Shown one piece after another: positions 1 to 8,142 of a stretch of 49,903 nt of DNA; the first letter of the stretch is position 1; each line of letters opens with the position of its first letter. The stretch covers positions 1 through 49,903 of the forward strand of contig CAAGED010000041.1 in the NCBI GenBank assembly GCA_900768505.1, written 5' to 3'. The notes beneath the pieces are model-generated. The model saw only the letters and a program-made list of their open reading frames with translations, was not told where the DNA came from and ran no database searches. Source of the stretch: Lentisphaeria bacterium. GTDB lineage: Bacteria > Verrucomicrobiota > Lentisphaeria > Victivallales > Victivallaceae. Made by a program: the position numbers and the translations under genes.

Positions 1-138
1 AATTTCGAAGTTTATGACTTTTTCGGAATTTGAACGGGTGTTGAACCATTGTCCCCATTTTACGAACTTTTGGCTGTTTTTGAGGGTGGGAGAATTTTGA
101 CTTTTTGTTTTGTTAACCTCCAGCAAACAGGAGCAAGG
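1..138 (-). other. Edge stretch with a short open frame, no start codon
   Basis: Reading leftwards, one frame is open from the stop at about 141-139 to the window edge (46 codons). It has a protein-like composition that includes KFVKWGQWFN. No ATG, GTG or TTG sits at a usable distance from the GGAGG seen just inside it, and a second frame is open from about 57. It could be the middle of a decayed gene, a repeated intergenic element, or chance. The rest of 1-201 shows nothing I can name. Confidence 0.2.
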
Positions 139-201
139 TTAAAATTCGGAATTTTTCAAAAAATTGAGATTTTTTATTGACAAATGCTCTCTCTTAGGAG
201 T

Positions 202-277
202 TGGTACCCGGGGGCGGAATCGAACCGCCGACCAAAAGTTTAGGAAACTTCTGCTCTATCCACTGAGCTACCCAGGC
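202..277 (-). tRNA. tRNA-Arg (anticodon CCU)
   Basis: The reverse strand folds into a complete cloverleaf. The 7-bp acceptor stem is GCCTGGG with CCCGGGT (two G-U pairs). The D arm is GCTC/GAGC, the anticodon stem GAAGT/ACTTT with loop TTCCTAA, the variable loop short, and the T arm GGCGG-TTCGATT-CCGCC. The anticodon CCT reads AGG (Arg). The discriminator is A and the terminal CCA is encoded in the DNA. No good promoter was identified in the A+T-rich stretch upstream. Confidence 0.97.
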
Positions 278-404
278 ACTAATCGCAACAGTCAAATAAA
301 TTGACACATCAACAACCAATGCATTAATTTATCATCAAAATAAACTTTTTACAAATACAATTAACCTTTTTTAACAACATTCAGCGTAAATTTTTATTTA
401 CCCC

Positions 405-1175
405 CTACCCGGTTATCTTAATTCCAGCCCCGCCCATATTGACCAAACGGTCAAACCAGCGAAATGACTCCGGCGGGTATTGCTCATGCCCGCCGTCAAA
501 TATATCATAATAAAATTCCGGCGCCTCCAATCCTTCCATGAGTTTTATAAAACGCTTCGAATCTTCACATGGAACTACTCCGTCATGCTTGCCATGGTGT
601 AGATAAATCGGTAAATCTTTCAATTTTTCCACCTGGAAAATCGGCGATCGTTCCCGATACAACGCCATATTTTCTTCCGGAATCGCTCCCAGGCAGGCCT
701 CAAGTTCCGCCGCATAAGAGTTATGACGCCCGTAATACTCAAACCAACTGACCAAATCAACCACCGGGCACCACACCTTTATCGCCCGCCATAACTCAGG
801 CGCAAACGCCCCCATCAGCAATGCCATGTGACCACCGCCGGAGCACCCCAGCAGGAAAATATTATCCCCGTCAATGGAATAATTTTGCCGCACATAATCA
901 ACCGCATCCATTATATCCTGACGTGCCGGCAACGCTCCGCAAGCCTCATAGCATTTGGGATTAGAAGATAAATTTGCGCCTCGAAACTCCGGCAGCAACA
1001 GCGCCCAATTCCGTGCCTGACACAATGGCAGATAATTATTCACCTGATTATCCCGCCCATGGCTCCAGGTATGCAATCCCACCACCAGCGGCACGTTCCG
1101 GCCATTTTCCGGGTAATAAAAAAGTGAACTCTCAACTCGCCCGTCCAATGAAGATTTTATTTTCAATTCATCCAT
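405..1175 (-). CDS. Alpha/beta hydrolase (prolyl oligopeptidase/dienelactone hydrolase-like esterase)
   Basis: This 256-residue protein has no signal peptide and is probably a cytoplasmic serine esterase or peptidase of the alpha/beta-hydrolase fold. The nucleophile elbow is GCSGGGHMA (GxSxG) near residue 110. An oxyanion-type segment GLHTWSHG lies near residue 34. The likely catalytic acid is in HHGKHDGVVP and the catalytic His in FDGGHEQYP near the C-terminus. The start is well placed: GAGGAGGTG lies 4-5 bases before the ATG. The gene stands alone between tRNA-Arg and the hydrogenase operon. The substrate cannot be read from the sequence; acetyl-xylan-type or peptide substrates are both possible in the family. 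Confidence 0.85.
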   Translation of the reverse strand: MDELKIKSSLDGRVESSLFYYPENGRNVPLVVGLHTWSHGRDNQVNNYLPLCQARNWALLLPEFRGANLSSNPKCYEACGALPARQDIMDAVDYVRQNYSIDGDNIFLLGCSGGGHMALLMGAFAPELWRAIKVWCPVVDLVSWFEYYGRHNSYAAELEACLGAIPEENMALYRERSPIFQVEKLKDLPIYLHHGKHDGVVPCEDSKRFIKLMEGLEAPEFYYDIFDGGHEQYPPESFRWFDRLVNMGGAGIKITG

Positions 1176-1594
1176 GATTCACCTCCTCATGCACCAATTT
1201 ATCAACAATAAATATCCCATGAATTTAATAAATAATTCGTTGAAACAACGGTTATACAATATTGCCTCGTTAAATCATAAAATCAACTGCAAAACATAAA
1301 AAAGTCACCGATGCAAAACCTTATTTCCAGACATATTTTAGGAAGATAGAGCAACACATACTATTGTATACGAGCTTGACGCCGATGGCAAAGCTGTAAA
1401 AAAATGTAATTCGAGCAATTTTAATGCTCAAAACCGCAATATTTCGAGTATTATATATATTTCCCAAAAGCTTGCCGGAACGTAAAAAAATACAACCGAT
1501 TTGGGAAATATATTTAGTTGTTTTCTACCTTGACTATGTTAATATGCAATATTTTCAACTTCACCTATACAAAAAATCAATTTTTGCATCAGTA
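1176..1594. other. Intergenic stretch with a possible decayed coding fragment
   Basis: No complete gene was found. On the plus strand a 48-codon open frame (1342-1485) has no start codon and begins directly after a TAG. It translates to protein-like sequence including IVYELDADGKAVKKC, which suggests the remains of a gene, but I cannot assign a family. A small dyad, CGTTG-AAA-CAACG, lies near 1238-1250, upstream of the esterase. No convincing promoter for the esterase could be fixed. Confidence 0.25.
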
Positions 1595-1631
1595 ACTAAA
1601 AAAGGACTGGAAATATTTCTTCCAGTCCTTT
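1595..1631 (-). terminator. Rho-independent terminator of the hyp-ech operon
   Basis: The inverted repeat AAAGGACTGGAA / TTCCAGTCCTTT is perfect: 12 bp with a 7-nt loop (arms 1601-1612 and 1620-1631). On the minus strand it is followed by a T run (A run at 1598-1603 on the plus strand). It lies about 19 nt past the echF stop, as expected for the end of the operon. Confidence 0.9.
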
Positions 1632-1649
1632 GCACGCCATTAAGCAATT

Positions 1650-1967
1650 TTATTTGGTGCTGCCGTCATCGTCCAGACGTCCAACCAGCTTCAAACATTT
1701 TTTCGGACATGCCTCAACGCATGCACCGCACAAAACACAGCGAAAACGTTCAAATTGCCAGGAGGCGTCCGGCTTACGGCTAACCTTGATCGCGTTTGCC
1801 GGACACTTGCGCATACAAAGTCCGCAATAAATACAATTCTTGGCATCCATCGCCAAGCGACCACGCTCTCCCGGAAATGAATCCCGCTTCACCGACGGAT
1901 AATTCCGCGTCGCCGGACCGCATACCAAATTGCGGCAAATATCTCCAAACATTGCAAATAATTTCAT
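1650..1967 (-). CDS. echF: Ech hydrogenase ferredoxin-like subunit EchF
   Basis: This 105-residue polyferredoxin subunit (NuoI family) carries electrons between soluble ferredoxin and the small subunit. Two [4Fe-4S] motifs are visible: CIYCGLCMRKCP (residues 45-56) and CVLCGACVEACP (77-88). The start is set at MKLFAMFGD, two bases after the echE stop, with CGGAG about 8 nt upstream. A longer reading would begin inside echE on a weaker codon. It is the last gene of the operon, followed by the terminator. Its length is normal for EchF. Confidence 0.92.
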   Translation of the reverse strand: MKLFAMFGDICRNLVCGPATRNYPSVKRDSFPGERGRLAMDAKNCIYCGLCMRKCPANAIKVSRKPDASWQFERFRCVLCGACVEACPKKCLKLVGRLDDDGSTK

Positions 1968-1969
1968 GA

Positions 1970-3043
1970 TTAACGCTCCGTACAACTTACACAAGGATCA
2001 ATTGATATGATTATTGAACCGACGTCCGCCAATTTACAACCATTAACCAATGCCAGCATCGGCGCAATGTTGGCAAATGTCGGAGTTCTTACCCGCAAAC
2101 GTTCCAATTTGTCCGTCCCGTTGCCACGCAAATAATAAAGCACCTCGCCGCGAGGTTGTTCGCAACGCACCGCTACTTCACCCTTGGGATTACCCTTGAA
2201 CGGCGTCTTCAACTCGGATTCCGGCAACTTTCCCAGAGCTTCCCGCACCAGATTTATTGATTGATAAAGTTCCCGCATACGCACCTTGGTTCTGGAGTAG
2301 CAATCGCCGTCCTGCTCGACAACCGGCTCAAATTCCAACTCATTGTAAGCGCAATAACCAGTCAAACGGTGATCCATCAAAAGACCGCTGCCGCGAGCAG
2401 TCGGACCAACCGCGCCGCGTTCATGCGCCAACGTCTTGTCCAATACACCAATGCCGACCATCCGCTGCTTTACGCTGTAATCGTTAAGCACAATCGGCAG
2501 TAAAACCCGCAAATCCTTCTCCACTGCATCCAGATGATCCAGCACAAATTTCGCCTGCTGCGGATTAATATCCTTGCGCACACCACCGATACAGCAGCTG
2601 CCCAACATTACCCGGCCACCGGTAGTGTATTCCATGGCGTCCATAATCAACTCGCGGGTACGCCATAATTTCATAAACAAATTTTCAAATCCAAATGCGT
2701 CCGCCAGCAGTCCCACCGCCAGCAAATGGCTGTGCATCCGGTGCAGTTCTGCCCAAATTACCCGCAAATACTTAGCCCGTGGCGGCACTTCAATATTCAT
2801 CATCTCCTCAATACCCATACAGTAACTCATTGAGTGCATGAAACTGCAAATGCCGCAGACCCGCTCAATTAAATAAGTGTCCTGCTGGAAATCCTTCTGC
2901 TCCGCCAGCTTCTCCAATCCGCGATGCACATAACCGATTACCGGAGTGGCGGACAACACCTTTTCCTCATCAATTTCAAGTCGCAGCTGCAACGGCTCCG
3001 GCAATACCGGGTGCTGCGGGCCAAATGGAATAATCATACTCAT
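1970..3043 (-). CDS. echE: Ech [NiFe] hydrogenase large (catalytic) subunit EchE
   Basis: The 357-residue subunit holds the NiFe active site and is a group 4 enzyme related to NuoD. The N-terminal nickel motif is RVCGICSFMH (C63, C66) and the C-terminal motif is DPCVSCTER (C351, C354). The protein ends three residues after C354. There is no C-terminal extension of the kind that a hydrogenase endopeptidase removes in most NiFe enzymes. The absence of a hycI/hyaD-type protease gene in the operon fits this. The start overlaps the echD stop as ATGA. The role is proton reduction with electrons from ferredoxin, coupled to ion pumping (known for the family). Confidence 0.96.
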   Translation of the reverse strand: MSMIIPFGPQHPVLPEPLQLRLEIDEEKVLSATPVIGYVHRGLEKLAEQKDFQQDTYLIERVCGICSFMHSMSYCMGIEEMMNIEVPPRAKYLRVIWAELHRMHSHLLAVGLLADAFGFENLFMKLWRTRELIMDAMEYTTGGRVMLGSCCIGGVRKDINPQQAKFVLDHLDAVEKDLRVLLPIVLNDYSVKQRMVGIGVLDKTLAHERGAVGPTARGSGLLMDHRLTGYCAYNELEFEPVVEQDGDCYSRTKVRMRELYQSINLVREALGKLPESELKTPFKGNPKGEVAVRCEQPRGEVLYYLRGNGTDKLERLRVRTPTFANIAPMLALVNGCKLADVGSIIISIDPCVSCTER

Positions 3044-3441
3044 AATGCGCCACCCTCTTTCTTCGGTTCAACCTTAAGCGCTTCCACTCCAACTCCGGGA
3101 ACCCGGCACATCGGCTGCACCGGAGCGTCGGCGGAAAGAATAAACAATTTGTTGTAGTCTATCAACATGTCTTCAATAGTGATTCCAAACAAATCCTGAA
3201 TTTCATTCTCCACCAGCAACGCCGGAAAACAAATCTTGGAAATGCTCTGCAATGGCTTGCCCTTTTTCAAATTGAGTTTCAATGTGAACAACTCATAATT
3301 TAAATCAAAATGATAGAAAACGTCAAAATCCTCTCCGTTATCTGCCACCGTCATCGTTACAAAACGATATCCCTTCACCAGCAGCGGAGCCACATGTTCC
3401 ACCGGATTGCTGTTGCTGATATCCTGATTAACCGTCATCAT
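3040..3441 (-). CDS. echD: Ech hydrogenase subunit EchD (NuoC-like)
   Basis: This 133-residue protein is of the NADH dehydrogenase 30-kDa (NuoC) type, a hydrophilic subunit bridging the small and large subunits. The recognisable family core is ENEIQDLFGITIED, followed by a proline-containing tail. The family's usual pattern here is (E)xxDlfGi. It begins with ATGATG, overlaps the echC stop (ATGA), and has GAGGTG 5-6 nt upstream. The short length is normal for EchD. Position and overlap place it firmly in the complex; sequence alone is less diagnostic. Confidence 0.88.
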   Translation of the reverse strand: MMTVNQDISNSNPVEHVAPLLVKGYRFVTMTVADNGEDFDVFYHFDLNYELFTLKLNLKKGKPLQSISKICFPALLVENEIQDLFGITIEDMLIDYNKLFILSADAPVQPMCRVPGVGVEALKVEPKKEGGAL

Positions 3442-3995
3442 GCTGTCACCTCTTTATTTTCTACCGCCGGGGCAACCGGCTTGGCAACCGTCTTTGCAAC
3501 CGCCTCAGAAGCGGCCTCCACCGGAGTCGGACGCTCAATGCGAATCGGCAACTCCGGGCTCTTGGTATCATCAAATTCCCGACGCTTTCGCTCCAGAATT
3601 TTAATTGCTTCGGCCAAACCGTCAATCATCGCCTCGGGTCGCGGCGGGCATCCCGGAACATTGACATCCACCGGAATAACCTTGTTGATTCCGCCGATTA
3701 CATTGTAGCAGTCGGCGAAAATTCCGCCGGTAGCCCCGCATACGCCCATGGCAACCACCACCTTGGGTGATGGAATCAAATTATACAAATTTTCCAGAAC
3801 ATGCTTGTTGCGATGGTTGACCGAACCGGTAACCACCAGAATATCGGCATGTTTAGCATTGCCCACATGCACAATGCCCAAACGCTCGGCGTCATAAATC
3901 GGCGTCAAACAAGCCAAAAATTCAATATCACAACCATTGCAGCTGTTGCAATTGAAATGCATCACCCACGGTGATTTTGAAGTCATTTTACCCAT
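3438..3995 (-). CDS. echC: Ech [NiFe] hydrogenase small subunit EchC (NuoB-like)
   Basis: The small subunit carries the proximal [4Fe-4S] cluster. Likely ligands are C19 and C22 (in CNSCNGCDIE), C86 (MGVCGATGG) and C116 (VPGCPPRPE), the NuoB/EchC pattern. The protein is 185 residues. The last 35 or so are an Ala/Val/Lys/Glu-rich tail (VAKTVAKPVAPAV) beyond the usual core end and are probably disordered. The start shares one base with the echB stop (TAATG). Confidence 0.94.
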   Translation of the reverse strand: MGKMTSKSPWVMHFNCNSCNGCDIEFLACLTPIYDAERLGIVHVGNAKHADILVVTGSVNHRNKHVLENLYNLIPSPKVVVAMGVCGATGGIFADCYNVIGGINKVIPVDVNVPGCPPRPEAMIDGLAEAIKILERKRREFDDTKSPELPIRIERPTPVEAASEAVAKTVAKPVAPAVENKEVTA

Positions 3996-4951
3996 TATTT
4001 ACCTGCCTCTCCCACGACTTGTTCAATTACTGCCGAATTATTCGCTGCTACCTCTTTTACCCCCGCCGGCTTCTTGTCCGAAGGCCATAACCATATCAGA
4101 TTGGCCAACGCCAGCGTCAATGGAATTGTCCACATGAAACGCAGCAACCAGCCGATGGTGTGCCGTGCAAACGCATTGTCCAGCACCAGCAGAAAAAAAC
4201 AGCTGCCAAAAGCCAAAACCAGCGACAGCCAAATATTGGTATGCCAGAACGCCATCATCAAACCAAAGAAAAACGCCACTTCGTAACAATGGGTGATTTC
4301 AATCAGTCCCAAAAACGGACCGGAATATTCCAGAGTGGTTCCCTTGACGATTTCCTGATGGGCGTGGTGAGTGCTGGAGAGGTCAAATGGAGACTTCTCC
4401 AACTCAATACCCACTACAAAGATAAACGCAATGTAAAGCAACGGCATGGAAATCAGCAGCGGCTGACTGCCATTCATTACTTCCGAAGCCAGAAAACTGT
4501 TATTTTTCAAATATACCGCCAAAATCAACAACAACAGCACCGGCTCCAACGCCAGCAGTTGAATAATTTTGCGCTGACTGCCAATCCAACTGTAGGGCGA
4601 ACGCACACTCATTGCACCCAACACCAGACAAATGGTGGAGAAAGCCTGTATCAACAAAATCATAAACAAATCACTGCCGGTAGCCAGCAAAACCACCGCA
4701 ATCATCATAAATACCAGATGAAAAAAAGCATACATGATCTGCGGACGATGCAGTGCAATCGGCTCCTTGCCGAACAATTTGAATATATCGTAAAACGGCT
4801 GCATTAACGGCGGCCCCATCCGACCCTGCATCCGGGCGGTTACTTTGCGATCCAGCCCCTGCAGAAACGCCCCGGCAACCGGAGCGAGAATCAAAACCAA
4901 AGCAATGTATGACACTTCTTTGATTGCAGAAATTAAAGTTTCATTATCCAT
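3995..4951 (-). CDS. echB: Ech hydrogenase membrane subunit EchB (NuoH-like)
   Basis: An integral membrane protein of 318 residues with about eight hydrophobic segments. It belongs to the NuoH family that anchors the hydrophilic arm. The family signature follows the first helix: QGLDRKVTARMQGRMGPP, then FYDIFKLFGKEP. A conserved acidic loop EKSPFDLSSTHHAHQE is present, as in NuoH/HycD/EchB. The start chosen is MDNETLIS, 11 nt after the echA stop, with GAGGG upstream. An earlier in-frame start would lie inside echA and give an implausible hydrophilic leader. Confidence 0.94.
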   Translation of the reverse strand: MDNETLISAIKEVSYIALVLILAPVAGAFLQGLDRKVTARMQGRMGPPLMQPFYDIFKLFGKEPIALHRPQIMYAFFHLVFMMIAVVLLATGSDLFMILLIQAFSTICLVLGAMSVRSPYSWIGSQRKIIQLLALEPVLLLLILAVYLKNNSFLASEVMNGSQPLLISMPLLYIAFIFVVGIELEKSPFDLSSTHHAHQEIVKGTTLEYSGPFLGLIEITHCYEVAFFFGLMMAFWHTNIWLSLVLAFGSCFFLLVLDNAFARHTIGWLLRFMWTIPLTLALANLIWLWPSDKKPAGVKEVAANNSAVIEQVVGEAGK

Positions 4952-4962
4952 TGGAATAACCC

Positions 4963-6933
4963 TCAATTGTGAATTTGGACTATCGTGTTGCCAATCAGCA
5001 CGATTATGATCAGATAAGCCGCCCAATTCAAACAGGCCGTAGCCACCTTTTCATTAATAATACCGGCAAAATAATACCCGGAAATAACCGAATGCTCCAC
5101 CTTGCCGCCCACCGAATGAAAGTCGTAGGAACGAATTCCGGTATCCGGGTCAATCTGCGAAATATTGATGTTTTCACCACCCAGATACGGCAGACTTACC
5201 GACTCCTTCTTGAATCGACGCCAGAAGAAGAAATAATAGAGCACCAGCGCCGCAATAATAAATGAAAAGATGATAATCGCCGGCAATTTACTGATGTCGT
5301 TGAACGTACGCCAGTTTACACCGTCAAAATTCTTATACACATCCTTGGCCATATTGAGGAAGTGCGCTCCGGCAACCTTAATGGTCAAAAAGCCCGAGGC
5401 CAATACCAGCAATGCCAAAAAACCCAGCGATATGCGCATACAGGGCGTAATTACCTCATTCGGAACATGCTGGTGATAACCGGTGTTCTGAATTCGACCA
5501 ATCCATTTTGCCCAGAAATAAACCGTCAGCGCACTTCCCAAAACCATGAATATCAGCAGTGAGGGGGAATTAATAGTCGACTCAATCGCCAGCCACTTGC
5601 TGATTAACATGCCGAACGGCGGCAGCAACATGGACATCATGCCGATAAGCATTACACAAGTGGTAAACGGCATCTTGAAAAGCAAACCGTCCATATCCTC
5701 AATATCACGACTGCCGATATGCTGCTCGATGCGGCCGACGCAGAGGAAAAGCAATCCTTTGCTGATCGCATGAAATACGATAATTGCCAACGCCGCCGCA
5801 TAAGCCAGCGGACTGTCAACTCCGGCGCAGGCCACAATTAAGCCCAAATTGGAGATCGTCGAGTAGGCCAGGACCTTCTTCGCATTGCTCTGCGTTCCGG
5901 CCAACAACGCTCCCCCAACAAAGGAAAGCGCACCGCCGAAAGCAATCATCATCATTACCCGGGAATCGGTATAATACGATGGAGTCATCCGAAGTACCAG
6001 ATAAACTCCCGCCTTGACCATCGTTGCCGCATGCAACATCGCCGAAACCGGCGTCGGTGCCACCATAGCCCCCAACAGCCAGCTCTGGAACGGAAACAGC
6101 GCCGACTTGGTGAATGCCGCAATGCAAAGCAGAATTGCCGGCAGCAATGTTACACTGTGATGCTCGAACATGGCGCTGAAGCTCTCCTCTTTAACCAGAT
6201 ATTTCACCATGAAAATACCGGCAATGAGCAATACTCCGCCAAAACTGTTGATAAAAAGTGCCCTTGTGGCATTGACCCTCCGGGCTTCTCCGCCGTCCTG
6301 ACCAATCAAGGCGTAACTGCACAGGGTCGTTGCCTCCCAGAAGAGGGAGAAGAACGTCAGCTGCTCGGAAACCACCAAACCAATCATGAAACCGATAAAC
6401 GAGCAGAAGAAGAAGTAAAAACGCTTCAGCGAACGATCCCCCTCCGGAACATGGTGCGCATGTTCCCGCATGTAGCTGATGGAAAATATCAGAATCGCCG
6501 CGCCGACCACCGAGGTAACCAGCAACATCAGGCGGGTTAAATTATCCACTTTAAACGCCACAAAAGAGGCCGCTTCCACCGCTTTGTCCGCCGGTAAAAA
6601 ATGCCCCCAAATTACAAATATGGCCTGCAATACCGAAAAAATTCCAATCCAGACATTGCGAATCCGGAGGGCAATAATCAAAATTGTCAGGATCACCGCC
6701 ATTTCCAGCCCGCTGCCGAGCATTTCGCCCCAGTGGGGCAACTCCACCAGCCACAAGTTTCCCGCTGTGTCCAGCTGCTGTGTCAACGTGACCAGGGTGA
6801 TTCCACCGCTTATCACGAAAAGCGACAGCAACACAACCAGGGCATTGCGCACTTTTGACCACGGAATAAGGAAGCAGAGCACTCCCACCACCACCGGGAC
6901 AATCATCAGTGCAAACAACAGAGATTGCATCAT
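4963..6933 (-). CDS. echA: Ech hydrogenase ion-pump subunit EchA (NuoL-like)
   Basis: The 656-residue membrane protein is of the NuoL/MrpA type and is the presumed ion-translocating subunit. It has about 14-16 hydrophobic helices. The family core is visible as SEQLTFFSLFWEATTLCSYALIG, followed by KSALFPFQSWLLGAM and PTPVSAMLHAATMVKAG (Lys and His residues of the antiporter channel). Around residue 350, NAKKVLAYSTISNLGL is also typical. The C-terminal part contains a cytoplasmic segment followed by a last helix. An AAAGGTAG precedes the double ATG. It is the first structural gene, 27 nt after hypB. Confidence 0.94.
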   Translation of the reverse strand: MMQSLLFALMIVPVVVGVLCFLIPWSKVRNALVVLLSLFVISGGITLVTLTQQLDTAGNLWLVELPHWGEMLGSGLEMAVILTILIIALRIRNVWIGIFSVLQAIFVIWGHFLPADKAVEAASFVAFKVDNLTRLMLLVTSVVGAAILIFSISYMREHAHHVPEGDRSLKRFYFFFCSFIGFMIGLVVSEQLTFFSLFWEATTLCSYALIGQDGGEARRVNATRALFINSFGGVLLIAGIFMVKYLVKEESFSAMFEHHSVTLLPAILLCIAAFTKSALFPFQSWLLGAMVAPTPVSAMLHAATMVKAGVYLVLRMTPSYYTDSRVMMMIAFGGALSFVGGALLAGTQSNAKKVLAYSTISNLGLIVACAGVDSPLAYAAALAIIVFHAISKGLLFLCVGRIEQHIGSRDIEDMDGLLFKMPFTTCVMLIGMMSMLLPPFGMLISKWLAIESTINSPSLLIFMVLGSALTVYFWAKWIGRIQNTGYHQHVPNEVITPCMRISLGFLALLVLASGFLTIKVAGAHFLNMAKDVYKNFDGVNWRTFNDISKLPAIIIFSFIIAALVLYYFFFWRRFKKESVSLPYLGGENINISQIDPDTGIRSYDFHSVGGKVEHSVISGYYFAGIINEKVATACLNWAAYLIIIVLIGNTIVQIHN

Positions 6934-6960
6934 TTTTTTGTCTACCTTTTCTTTTTTTAT

Positions 6961-7797
6961 TTATAATACATTATTTGTGATAAATTCCATCCACTTGTCC
7001 ATTCCGTCTCCCCGGCGGCTGGACAACTCGATAATCTCCACCTCAGGATGCACCAGTTTCACATTGTGCAACGCCTGCGCTAAATTATAATCCAGTACAG
7101 AACAGAGGTCCATCTTGGTCAGCAAAACCAAATCTGCCGCCACAAACGCCCCCGGATATTTCAACGGTTTATCCTCACCCTCCGGGGTGGAGAGCAAAAC
7201 AATCTTCATCGCCTCGCCTAAATCAAAAGCTACCGGGCAGACCAAATTACCCACATTTTCAATTATCAATAATTTCGTACCAGATGGCACCGAACGGCGC
7301 AACTCAGTTTGAATTTGCGCCGCAGTCAGGTGGCAGCTCTCATGCACCTCAATTTGGGTGACTGCCGCCCCACGATTCCGCAGTCTGGCCGCATCCGCTT
7401 CGCCATATTGATCGCCAACCAATACCGCAGTGGGAATATTCTGCCGCCGCGCCAACTCCAAGGTCTGTTCCAGCAATGCGGTTTTACCTGCTCCGGGAGA
7501 TGAAATCAAATTCACCGCGAAAATCTTGTTTTCAGCCAAAAACTGTCGGTTCTCCGCCGCCACATGATCATTGGCCGACAAAACTGCATGTTCCAAACTT
7601 ATCACCCTCCGCACCGGAGGAGTAACTTCTGAAATCGGCTTCGCCGCCGAATGCGCCACATCAGCCGCAACGGCGTCATCCAATTTTCCGGCGCCTGAGT
7701 TCGTCTCACCGTGATGGTGAGACAACCCATGGTCATGATGATGATGTTCTCCACCGACCTGAGTATGCTCGTGATCACACCCGCAATCTTTACACAT
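6961..7797 (-). CDS. hypB: Hydrogenase nickel-insertion GTPase HypB
   Basis: A SIMIBI GTPase that delivers nickel to the hydrogenase large subunit together with HypA. The N-terminus has the high-affinity nickel motif MCKDCGC, then a His-rich stretch (HHHHDHGLSHHH, residues 18-29) likely to store nickel. The G domain has SSPGAGKT (99-106), LVGDQYGEADAAR, the metal-site ESCHL (C155, H156), ENVGNLVCP (180-188) and KMD (228-230). The 278-residue length is normal for a His-rich HypB. The gene overlaps hypA by 8 nt. Confidence 0.97.
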   Translation of the reverse strand: MCKDCGCDHEHTQVGGEHHHHDHGLSHHHGETNSGAGKLDDAVAADVAHSAAKPISEVTPPVRRVISLEHAVLSANDHVAAENRQFLAENKIFAVNLISSPGAGKTALLEQTLELARRQNIPTAVLVGDQYGEADAARLRNRGAAVTQIEVHESCHLTAAQIQTELRRSVPSGTKLLIIENVGNLVCPVAFDLGEAMKIVLLSTPEGEDKPLKYPGAFVAADLVLLTKMDLCSVLDYNLAQALHNVKLVHPEVEIIELSSRRGDGMDKWMEFITNNVL

Positions 7798-8140
7798 TTT
7801 CTACCTCAATACCTGTTATGGACAACTCCCGGCCGCCCAGCCGCCGGAGGGTTTCGTTCTGACAGTGGGGACAACGGCCGATCCAATGTTTGGCGTAGAC
7901 CTTTTTCCCGCAACCGCCGCATTCAAATTCAATATCCAAACTCTTGATCACCAACTGACAATGACGGACATTCTCATCACATTCTCCCATTGCCATCGGC
8001 CACACATATTCCAACGCCTCCGGATCAATACCGCCCAAACGACCGATGGAAACAAATAATTTCAATACTTTTCCGCCATTCTCCTGCTGATATTCCAGCA
8101 GCGTCTGGCGCAACGCCTCGGCAATTGAAAGCTCGTGCAT
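7790..8140 (-). CDS. hypA: Hydrogenase nickel-incorporation protein HypA
   Basis: A 116-residue nickel chaperone. The N-terminal MHELSIAEAL supplies the Ni ligand His2. A zinc domain has CGGC (C74, C77) and CPHC (C90, C93). The start is set at the ATG giving MHELS. The TTG nine bases upstream lies only 2 nt from the GAGG and would displace the essential His2. It follows hypE by 2 nt and overlaps hypB, its functional partner. Confidence 0.96.
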   Translation of the reverse strand: MHELSIAEALRQTLLEYQQENGGKVLKLFVSIGRLGGIDPEALEYVWPMAMGECDENVRHCQLVIKSLDIEFECGGCGKKVYAKHWIGRCPHCQNETLRRLGGRELSITGIEVENV

Positions 8141-8142
8141 TT

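Noticed and set aside
4160..4807. A long plus-strand open frame (215 codons) across echB
   Set aside because: It is antisense to a clear NuoH-family gene, Gln/His-rich, and explained by the reverse complement of membrane-protein codons.
6031..6540. A 169-codon plus-strand open frame across echA
   Set aside because: Antisense to the NuoL-like gene and of unnatural composition (Arg/Gln/Asn-rich).
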